Origin: Flavobacterium foetidum
Lineage (GTDB): Bacteria > Bacteroidota > Bacteroidia > Flavobacteriales > Flavobacteriaceae
Assembly (NCBI RefSeq): GCF_004634245.1
Contig: NZ_SJTF01000012.1
Span: forward strand, 62,001 to 126,000
Reading direction: 5' to 3'
Length of the DNA stretch: 64,000 bases
A program made the position numbers and the translations under genes. This document shows positions 1 to 6,377 of the stretch, piece after piece. A model generated the notes under the pieces. The model had not been told where the DNA came from, did no database searches, and worked only from the letters and a program-made list of their open reading frames with translations. Within the stretch, counting starts at the first letter, position 1; every line of letters begins with the position of its first letter.

Positions 1-87
1 AAGAAAGGTTTTGTTGTTAAGACTGAACAAAAAAATATACGTTTAGGAGTTGAATTGATTAATTATAAAATGGAGAAAGAATTGTAA
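1..87 (+). CDS. C-terminal fragment of an unidentified protein
   Basis: An open frame runs from the first base to a TAA at 85-87, giving 28 residues ending in KMEKEL. The gene starts before the window. The fragment is charged, with no recognisable motif, and I do not recognise the family. It is read in the same direction as the repair cluster that follows, but a palindrome at 94-139 separates them, so it is probably a different transcription unit. Confidence 0.5.
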   Translation, partial: KKGFVVKTEQKNIRLGVELINYKMEKEL

Positions 88-93
88 TTTTTT

Positions 94-139
94 GTTTCAA
101 GTTTCAGGTTGTTGGAACGTGAAGCTTGAAACCTGAAAC
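94..139. repeat. Imperfect palindrome after the first partial gene
   Basis: GTTTCAGGTT (101-110) pairs with AACCTGAAAC (130-139). An overlapping alternative pairs GTTTCAAG (94-101) with CTTGAAAC (125-132). The two pairings exclude each other. No long T run follows, so it may be a dispersed intergenic palindrome rather than a classical terminator. Confidence 0.5.
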
Positions 140-212
140 AAAACAAAAAAACTTCGCAAGTTTCGGATTTTATTCCCGCACAAACCAATCGATCTTTGTC
201 TTATAATTTTGA

Positions 213-1067
213 ATGAAGATGAACACACAGGAAACCATAAATTATAATCGCATCGCTGAAGCTATCGATTACATCAAAGCTAATTTTAAAGAGCAACCGA
301 ATCTAGATGAAGTGGCAGAAAAAGTGCATCTGAGTCCGTTTCATTTTCAGCGTCTTTTTAGCGATTGGGCTGGAACAAGTCCGAAAAAGTTTTTGCAGTA
401 TACCAGCATCGAGCACGCCAAAAAATTACTTAAAGAAAATCAGGCAACGATTTCTGAAACCGCTTTTGAAACGGGACTTTCAGGTACAAGCCGTCTTCAC
501 GATTTATTTGTTAATATCGAAGGAATGACTCCAGCCGAGTATAAAAACGGCGGCAAAACTCTGGAAATAAATTACAGTTTTGCCGAAAGTCCGTTTGGGA
601 ATATCATTGTTGCTTCTACTCAAAAAGGGGTTTGTTTTATGGCTTTCGCCGAAGATGAAATCAGCGGATTTGTTGCTTTAAAAGACAAATTCCCGAATGC
701 CCAGTTTTCTAAAAAACTCGATTTAGTACAACAGAATGCATTATTTATTTTCCAGAACGACTGGAGCAGACTATCTGAAATTAAACTGCATTTAAAAGGA
801 ACCGATTTTCAACTGAAAGTCTGGGAAACCCTGTTAAAAATCCCGATGGGACAACTTTCGACTTACGGAAAAATTGCCCTGCAAATTGAAAAACCAAATG
901 CCTCAAGAGCAGTTGGAACAGCAATTGGCAGTAATCCGGTTGCTTTTCTAATTCCGTGTCACCGCGTAATTCAATCTTCAGGTGTTCTTGGAGGATATAT
1001 GTGGGGAAACACACGTAAAACAGCAATCATTGGCTGGGAAGGTGCACAAACCGAAACTTCGAAATAA
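213..1067 (+). CDS. AraC-type HTH / methylated-DNA-cysteine S-methyltransferase fusion (Ada-like)
   Basis: A 284-residue protein that should remove alkyl groups from O6-alkylguanine or O4-alkylthymine onto its own cysteine and also bind DNA. Residues about 14-110 form an AraC-family double helix-turn-helix; residues about 118-275 form the MGMT domain, with the PCHRV acceptor motif (Cys249) and the following GGYMWG segment. Compared with E. coli Ada, the N-terminal zinc/phosphotriester-acceptor domain is absent; a small protein resembling it is encoded at 1981-2226. A TAnnTTTG match at 204-211 sits right before the ATG at 213, so if that promoter is used, translation starts at the second ATG (219). 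Downstream genes also act on alkylated DNA, which supports a repair and possibly regulatory role. Family assignment is firm; regulation of the neighbours is inference. Confidence 0.9.
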   Translation: MKMNTQETINYNRIAEAIDYIKANFKEQPNLDEVAEKVHLSPFHFQRLFSDWAGTSPKKFLQYTSIEHAKKLLKENQATISETAFETGLSGTSRLHDLFVNIEGMTPAEYKNGGKTLEINYSFAESPFGNIIVASTQKGVCFMAFAEDEISGFVALKDKFPNAQFSKKLDLVQQNALFIFQNDWSRLSEIKLHLKGTDFQLKVWETLLKIPMGQLSTYGKIALQIEKPNASRAVGTAIGSNPVAFLIPCHRVIQSSGVLGGYMWGNTRKTAIIGWEGAQTETSK

Positions 1068-1092
1068 AGATATCTACTAACCGAAACTATTC

Positions 1093-1170
1093 GCCACGAA
1101 TTACACAAATTTTCACGAATTATAATTATTCAACTGCATAAAAATTTGTGCAATTCGTGCAATTCGTGGC
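1093..1170. repeat. Intergenic inverted repeat
   Basis: GCCACGAATT (1093-1102) pairs with AATTCGTGGC (1161-1170), and ACAAATTTT (1105-1113) pairs with AAAATTTGT (1141-1149) inside it. The arms run into the extreme 5' part of the next open frame. That argues that the GTG codon at 1148 is not a start and that the ATG at 1181 is. Confidence 0.6.
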
Positions 1171-1180
1171 AAAAAATCAC

Positions 1181-1894
1181 ATGAAAAATATACAATCCAA
1201 AATTGCTTCTCAAAACTGGGAAAGCATTACCGAATCTATGCACGAAAATGGATTCGCCATTATTCCAAATATTCTCAATAATGAACAATGTGAAGACTTA
1301 AAATTCGATTACGATAATCCGCATCTTTATCGAAAAACAGTTGTAATGGAACGCTACCGATTTGGTTTAGGCGAATACAAATATTTCAATTATCCTCTTC
1401 CCGATTTAATTCAAAACATACGAACTTCGATTTATCCGAAACTGGCTCCAATCGCCAATGCTTGGATGAAAGCTTTGAACATCAATACCATTTTTCCTAA
1501 AACGCATGAAGAACTTTTAAAAGAATGTCATGAAAACGATCAATTAAAAGCGACTGTCTTGATTTTAAAATATGGCAAAAGCGGTTTCAATACTTTACAT
1601 CAGGATTTGTATGGAGATGTTTATTTCCCGATTCAGATTGTGCTTTTTCTTTCTAATCCTGATGAAGATTTCACTGGCGGTGAATTTGTTTTAACGCAAC
1701 AAACGCCAAGAGCACAATCAAAAGCGATTGTTTTAAAACCTAAAAAGGGAGATGTTTTGGTTTTTACAACCAATTTCAGACCTGTAAAAGGAACAAAAGG
1801 CTATTATCGCGTGAATATGAAACACGGCGTAAGCGAAGTGCATTCAGGCGAACGTTTTACACTGGGAATTATTTTTCATGATGCGTTAAATTAA
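1181..1894 (+). CDS. 2OG-Fe(II) oxygenase, putative oxidative demethylase of damaged DNA
   Basis: A 237-residue cytosolic protein with the double-stranded beta-helix signature of Fe(II)/2-oxoglutarate dioxygenases. The facial-triad motif is H140-Q-D142 (in TLHQDLYG). The distal iron ligand is His215 or His221, and Arg225 is the likely 2-oxoglutarate-binding residue. The sequence resembles the family annotated as oxygenase acting on damaged DNA (PF09859, formerly DUF2086), distinct from AlkB. It lies between an O6-methylguanine methyltransferase and alkB, which supports alkylated nucleic acid as substrate. The start at ATG 1181 was chosen over the GTG at 1148 because the latter lies in an inverted repeat. 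The reaction is inferred from family and context; substrate preference cannot be read from the sequence. Confidence 0.82.
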   Translation: MKNIQSKIASQNWESITESMHENGFAIIPNILNNEQCEDLKFDYDNPHLYRKTVVMERYRFGLGEYKYFNYPLPDLIQNIRTSIYPKLAPIANAWMKALNINTIFPKTHEELLKECHENDQLKATVLILKYGKSGFNTLHQDLYGDVYFPIQIVLFLSNPDEDFTGGEFVLTQQTPRAQSKAIVLKPKKGDVLVFTTNFRPVKGTKGYYRVNMKHGVSEVHSGERFTLGIIFHDALN

Positions 1895-1905
1895 GGTGCA
1901 AAGAA

Positions 1906-1966
1906 GCAAAGGTTCAAAGGCACAAAGATTGAAAGCCTTTGTCTCTTTGTAACTTTGAACCTCTGC
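1906..1966. repeat. Intergenic inverted repeat (CAAAGGTTCAAAG type)
   Basis: Positions 1906-1927 are an imperfect reverse complement of 1945-1966, rich in CAAAG/CTTTG. It fills most of the gap between the oxygenase and the next gene. An upstream ATG at 1939 would place a start inside this palindrome, so the ATG at 1981 is preferred for the following gene. Confidence 0.6.
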
Positions 1967-1980
1967 AACTAAAAAAAGAA

Positions 1981-2226
1981 ATGATTCAACATAACAAAAT
2001 TTCAGATTCAGATCTTCGAAATAAAATTAAAAAAGGCGAAATTTGTTTCGGTGGCAACCAAAAACTAAAAATCTTCGGGACATTAAAATGTTCTTCGGGA
2101 AAAAGAATGAAACGCCAAAATCGTGTTTTCTTTTCTTCAGAAAATGAAGCCAGACAAAATGGTTTCCGGCCTTGTGGACATTGCATGAAACCTGAATATC
2201 TAAAATGGAAAAATGGACTTATTTAA
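1981..2226 (+). CDS. Small Ada zinc-domain-like protein
   Basis: An 81-residue protein resembling the N-terminal metal-binding domain of Ada, the part missing from the Ada-like protein at 213-1067. The stretch FGTLKCSSGKR, then RVFF, then GFRPCGHC, follows Ada order: Cys37 matches the methyl-accepting cysteine and Cys65/Cys68 match the C-x2-C pair. The fourth ligand position (Cys42 in E. coli Ada) is Lys41; Cys22 might replace it. It overlaps the alkB start by 14 bases, so the two are probably translationally coupled. It could be a phosphotriester methyl acceptor, a signal partner for the HTH-MGMT protein, or a plain zinc protein. Homology is moderately sure, function is not. Confidence 0.7.
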   Translation: MIQHNKISDSDLRNKIKKGEICFGGNQKLKIFGTLKCSSGKRMKRQNRVFFSSENEARQNGFRPCGHCMKPEYLKWKNGLI

Positions 2227-2821
2227 TCCTCAAACAGACGAAAACACAAACTTGCTTCCGAAAGACGGAACAGTGCATTATTACGGAAAATTGTTTTCGC
2301 CAAAAGAGGCCGATTACTATCGTGATATTTTACTCAATACAATCGAATGGAAAAACGACGAGGCTATTATCTTTGGAAAACTAATTTTAACCAAAAGAAA
2401 AGTGGCTTGGTATGGCAATCAGGAATTTGAATATACCTATTCGAATACCACCAAAAAAGCGTTGCCTTGGACTCCTGAACTTTTAGAATTAAAAAAAATC
2501 ATTGAAGAAAAAACTGGAGAAACCTTTAATTCTTGTTTGCTGAATTTATATCACACCGGCGAAGAAGGAATGGCTTGGCACAGCGATGCCGAAAAAGATT
2601 TAAAGAAAAATGGAGCAATTGGTTCGCTCAGTTTTGGCGCCGAACGCAAATTTGCTTTCAAACATAAAGAAACCAAAGAAACCGTCTCTATGATTTTGGA
2701 ACACGGTAGTTTATTGGTCATGAAAGATGAAACCCAGACGTATTGGCTGCACAGGCTTCCGCCAACAAAAACTACTCAAAAACCAAGAGTAAATTTGACT
2801 TTCAGAACCATTGTCGAATAA
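2213..2821 (+). CDS. alkB: AlkB-family alpha-ketoglutarate-dependent DNA dioxygenase
   Basis: A 202-residue dioxygenase that should oxidatively demethylate lesions such as 1-methyladenine and 3-methylcytosine in DNA or RNA. Iron ligands are H123 and D125 (MAWHSDAE) and H180 (WLHRLPP). The terminal R192-V-N-L-T-F-R198 matches the AlkB RxNxTFR motif that holds 2-oxoglutarate. The N-x-Y segment NLYHTGEEG precedes the HxD, as in ALKBH2-like proteins. Length is typical of the compact ALKBH2-like bacterial group. Its ATG overlaps the end of the Ada zinc-like gene. With the upstream genes it gives two different direct-reversal chemistries and two dioxygenases in one cluster. Confidence 0.92.
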   Translation: MDLFNPQTDENTNLLPKDGTVHYYGKLFSPKEADYYRDILLNTIEWKNDEAIIFGKLILTKRKVAWYGNQEFEYTYSNTTKKALPWTPELLELKKIIEEKTGETFNSCLLNLYHTGEEGMAWHSDAEKDLKKNGAIGSLSFGAERKFAFKHKETKETVSMILEHGSLLVMKDETQTYWLHRLPPTKTTQKPRVNLTFRTIVE

Positions 2822-2900
2822 AACATAATCATTAAGAGATTAAGAAAATTTAAAGTTGAACTCAATAAACCTTAATTTCTTAATGAGTAAAAATTTATTT

Positions 2901-3698
2901 CTACCAACCTTGATTCAGACCATTTTTTAAGACCTCATCGTATTTTTCTTTATCGAAAGAATAAAGATTCGGGGCTTTGTGCGCTACGTTGTTTTTTTTC
3001 TCGTCCAGTTTGGTCAAGATTCCGATATTGGTTATTTTTCTGAAAAAGTTCCTTCTGTCCAACTTTTTGTCCAAAATCGTTTCGTACAGTTTCTGAAGTT
3101 CTGGAACTGTAAATTTTTCTGGCAGTAAATTATACCCTACAGGCATCAAATTTAACTCGGTCCTCAACGTATCGAGAGCTTTGTCGAGGATTTCTTTGTG
3201 GTCCAAAATAAGTTCGGGCACTTCTTTGTGATCGATCCATTCTACGGTTTCGTGTTTATTAGTCGGATTCGGAACAATTTTCGAAAAATCTACCAACGCA
3301 TAATATCCGATTGTAACAAAACGCTGTGTAAGCCACTTGCTTCCTTCATCTGAAATTTCCATCCTTTTTAGGACTTCTTCTCCAAAATGATTATGGTTTC
3401 GCATTACTTTTCCAAAAACCGCAAATTGTCGCAAAAAAACACCCTCAACTCCAGTTCGGCTGTTGAGCACCGTGATTGCAGCTGTATCGATATCTTGATC
3501 AAGCGGTACAAATCCGCCGGGAAGCGACCATTTTTGAGAATTTTCTACCTGAATCAATAAAACTTTGAGCTGATTGTTGTGAAAACCAAAAATTACGCAG
3601 TCTATAGAAAGTCCGGGTTGATAATTTTGGTTGTTATCTAAAATATCTTTTAACATCTGTTTTTGTAGGGTGAATGCTTTTAGCTGCAATTTAAACAT
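2901..3698 (-). CDS. NUDIX-domain protein with C-terminal winged helix, probable transcriptional regulator
   Basis: A 265-residue protein (251 if the internal ATG at 3656 is used; I cannot decide). Residues about 30-155 form a NUDIX fold (IDCVIFGF, KWSLPGGFVP), but the NUDIX box is degenerate: the GG is kept while the REuxEExGu residues are replaced (AAITVLNSRTGVEG), so hydrolysis is unlikely. Residues about 175-255 (LLPEKFTVPELQKLYETIL, DRRNFFRKI) resemble the winged helix of NrtR-like regulators. In Bacteroidota such proteins control sugar or NAD metabolism genes by sensing a metabolite. It faces the repair cluster convergently and its target is not evident nearby. Confidence 0.78.
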   Translation of the reverse strand: MFKLQLKAFTLQKQMLKDILDNNQNYQPGLSIDCVIFGFHNNQLKVLLIQVENSQKWSLPGGFVPLDQDIDTAAITVLNSRTGVEGVFLRQFAVFGKVMRNHNHFGEEVLKRMEISDEGSKWLTQRFVTIGYYALVDFSKIVPNPTNKHETVEWIDHKEVPELILDHKEILDKALDTLRTELNLMPVGYNLLPEKFTVPELQKLYETILDKKLDRRNFFRKITNIGILTKLDEKKNNVAHKAPNLYSFDKEKYDEVLKNGLNQGW

Positions 3699-3892
3699 TT
3701 TATTGAGAAAGCCTCTTTAACTGGTCAAAATGAGTTAAGTGTAAAAATCACAATTTTTCCTTAAAAGATAAAACGGATCAAAAAATTAAGTACATTGCGT
3801 CATTATAACACATTTGAATTATAAATTATTAAAATCGATTCTTTTTTTGAGAAAAATATCACAAAAAGACAAGATGCTTAATTCTAAAAATT

Positions 3893-4150
3893 ATGATTTC
3901 CAATTCATTAAAAAATATCAATCAAAAAATTGCGAACAAAATCTGGACTTCTTTCGGTTTTATTTCTAAGACTTATCTTCTTGAAGCTTCTTTAAAATAC
4001 AGCGAGGAGCAAGAAAGAATTTTTAATGAAATGATTAATGAAACCGATGCCAAAGACAAAAAAGCAAAACGCGAGGCACTAGACAAAGCACTATACGCTT
4101 CTTATAAAGGAATCGGAGCAATGGATTTTATTAGTACTGTCCTGAAATAA
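3893..4150 (+). CDS. Small hypothetical protein, 85 residues
   Basis: I do not recognise this protein. It is lysine-rich, without signal peptide or membrane segment, probably mostly helical (EEQERIFNEMINETDAKDKK), ending DFISTVLK. It stands alone between divergent neighbours and is followed by a good terminator at 4181-4209, which supports it as a real single-gene transcript. Confidence 0.6.
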   Translation: MISNSLKNINQKIANKIWTSFGFISKTYLLEASLKYSEEQERIFNEMINETDAKDKKAKREALDKALYASYKGIGAMDFISTVLK

Positions 4151-4180
4151 TTGTATCAATTATTTTAGTTTATATACGCT

Positions 4181-4209
4181 AGCCTCACTTTTTAGTGGGG
4201 CTTTTTTTT
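4181..4209 (+). terminator. Rho-independent terminator of the 85-residue protein gene
   Basis: AGCCTCAC (4181-4188) pairs with GTGGGGCT (4195-4202), with one G-T pair, followed by eight T. Confidence 0.8.
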
Positions 4210-4313
4210 GTTTAAACTTTTATAAAATTATCGAACAAAATAAAGCATTATTAATTATTTTTGTTTTCACCCAAGTAAGAATATACACCAATAAAATTTT
4301 ATTATTTATAAGC

Positions 4314-6335
4314 ATGGACAATACTATAGAATTAGAATATTACAAAATTCAGAAACCTGAAAACTGGGCTCCAGAAATTAATGACAATCAGCTGATTGAA
4401 TCTATAAAAGAATCTGATTTCTCAAACAAACAAGTTGAAGAAGGCAGAGACTTCTGTTATCTACTCGATAAAGTTTATTATACAAGCGATAACGAAAATA
4501 GCGAATATGCATGCGTTGCTTATACGCTTAACGAGCCTTCGAATCTTGAAAGCGCTTCGGTAAGAGATGTTGTTGTTGAAGAGAACGAAACTTATATTAT
4601 TCACAGAATAAGCGTTCTTAGGGAAGGTGTTCTGATTGATAAAATCGCAGATACCAAAATTAAAGTTCTCGATAGCGAAAATCAAAGTGAAGGCGGTATT
4701 CTGAGCAGCAACAAAAAAGTAAATATCACCATCAAAGATTTACGTCTGTATGATGTTTTAATTACCGAGGATTCTCGTGTAAAGGTATTTACAGAACGTG
4801 ATTTTATGCGAAAAGAATTCCTGAAATATGTTTACGTAACTCCAAGCACTTACTGGGCTTATGGGAATTATAAATTTACTTTTATCAACGACCGCAAAAA
4901 TCCTATTGCTTACAAAAAGACCTTTTTTAGGGATGAAGACGGAAACGTCTTAGAACCAGAAATTCAACATCTGCAAAAAGGCGAAAGATTTGTGATTGAG
5001 AAAGAAAACTACATCAACTTTTTTGATACCAACAGAGAAATAGCTCCTTTTATCGATTTTGCAACCGACAGCACTTGGATAGATTTGGCCAATTATATAG
5101 CTCCTCTTTATGAAGAAATCTACAACAAAGCTTCCTTAAAAGAATTTGCTCCAAAACTTGTAGAGAAATTAGACGCTATAGCCGATAAAGATGAACAGCT
5201 GCAATTTGCAATAGATTATGTGCAGAATCATGTTTACTATATTTTTAATGCTGATGAAATGAACGGCCACAAACCGCAAGAACCATCGGTAACTTATGAA
5301 AACAAGCAAGGTGATTGCAAAGCGAAATCGGTTTTATTAAAAGTTGTTTTAGATTATATCAATGTTGATTCCTCTGTAGTGTTGGTTAATTTCAATACCG
5401 ATCATTATATAAAGCATTATCGGCCGTCATTGCTAACTTTTAATCATGTAATTGTAAAAGTAAATTACAAGGGAGAAACTTATTTTATTGATGCAACAAG
5501 CAGAGATGAGTTTGGATTAATCGAAAATCGCGGTTTTATTTATTTCCTTCATTATCTAGAAGTAAAACAAAATCAGGGATTGCAAATTAGAGAACCACAC
5601 AAATTTTCATATTACGGTATTAACGAAAAAGTAGATTTTATTGCAAAAAATAATTCTGGACAATTGAAATTGGTTACGACTTACAAAGCAAATCGTGCCA
5701 ATTATATGCGTAAATATTTCAAAAACACCAATAAAAGAGAGATAATCGACAGCTGGAATAATTTCTTATTTTATACTTTGAATTATTCAAATGACAGAAA
5801 CGGAACTGACATTCGAACCATATTTAAAGATGCCGCTATTGAAATCATCAGCGATGATAAAAAATTGAATGAATTTACGATTCAATATAATGCCACAATC
5901 GAAAATCCGTATTTTGTAGATGCACAGAAGAACCGCTTCTTAATGTATTTTGACCGCAATATGGTTAAAAATGCAGCTCGTGATTTTATGCATACTGATA
6001 TTCCTTTCTGGCATAATTTCGATAACGAAAAGTATGAAGTCAATTTGTCTACAGATGAAAAAATAGATACTCAAGAAAAATATACTATACAGGAAAGCAC
6101 AATCAATAATCCGTATTTTGATTATACAAGTCGTAAAAAAGTAACCAAAAACGGCGCATCGGTTTATATTGACTACAAACCGTTGGTAAATCTTGAAATT
6201 CCTCAGAAAGATTTTGAAGAGTTTAGAAATGCGCACCACACGATTGCTGATAGCAATTTCGGAATCGGAATTGATATTATCGAACAAGGATTATTGAATA
6301 TGCTGAAATACAGCTTCAAGAAACGTCTGAAATAA
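4314..6335 (+). CDS. DUF3857/transglutaminase-like superfamily protein without signal peptide
   Basis: A 673-residue protein. The N-terminal part (about 1-300) is a beta-rich DUF3857-like domain; residues about 300-400 carry the transglutaminase-like core. The catalytic triad is visible: Cys in QGDCKAKS, His in FNHVIVKV and Asp in YFIDATSRDEFG. The C-terminal 270 residues form another beta-rich domain. Most Bacteroidota homologs are exported, but this one begins MDNTIELEYY with no signal peptide or membrane anchor, so it should be cytosolic, or a leader lies in an unrecognised upstream extension. The reaction (peptidase, ligase or amidase type) cannot be told. A shared terminator separates it from the convergent glycosidase gene. 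Confidence 0.75.
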   Translation: MDNTIELEYYKIQKPENWAPEINDNQLIESIKESDFSNKQVEEGRDFCYLLDKVYYTSDNENSEYACVAYTLNEPSNLESASVRDVVVEENETYIIHRISVLREGVLIDKIADTKIKVLDSENQSEGGILSSNKKVNITIKDLRLYDVLITEDSRVKVFTERDFMRKEFLKYVYVTPSTYWAYGNYKFTFINDRKNPIAYKKTFFRDEDGNVLEPEIQHLQKGERFVIEKENYINFFDTNREIAPFIDFATDSTWIDLANYIAPLYEEIYNKASLKEFAPKLVEKLDAIADKDEQLQFAIDYVQNHVYYIFNADEMNGHKPQEPSVTYENKQGDCKAKSVLLKVVLDYINVDSSVVLVNFNTDHYIKHYRPSLLTFNHVIVKVNYKGETYFIDATSRDEFGLIENRGFIYFLHYLEVKQNQGLQIREPHKFSYYGINEKVDFIAKNNSGQLKLVTTYKANRANYMRKYFKNTNKREIIDSWNNFLFYTLNYSNDRNGTDIRTIFKDAAIEIISDDKKLNEFTIQYNATIENPYFVDAQKNRFLMYFDRNMVKNAARDFMHTDIPFWHNFDNEKYEVNLSTDEKIDTQEKYTIQESTINNPYFDYTSRKKVTKNGASVYIDYKPLVNLEIPQKDFEEFRNAHHTIADSNFGIGIDIIEQGLLNMLKYSFKKRLK

Positions 6336-6345
6336 TAACACCAGA

Positions 6346-6373
6346 AAAACGGGGCCTTTAAAAGCCCCGTTTT
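6346..6373. terminator. Bidirectional terminator between convergent genes
   Basis: AAAACGGGGC (6346-6355) pairs perfectly with GCCCCGTTTT (6364-6373), with A on one side and T on the other. It can serve both the transglutaminase-like gene (+) and the last gene of the PUL (-). Confidence 0.85.
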
Positions 6374-6377
6374 TTAT

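Noticed and set aside
1148..1180. Extended start (GTG 1148) for the 2OG oxygenase
   Set aside because: The extra 11 codons lie in an inverted repeat and include repetitive CAATTCGTG; ATG 1181 fits the family start.
1939..1980. Extended start (ATG 1939) for the Ada zinc-like protein
   Set aside because: The extra codons are part of the CAAAG-type palindrome.
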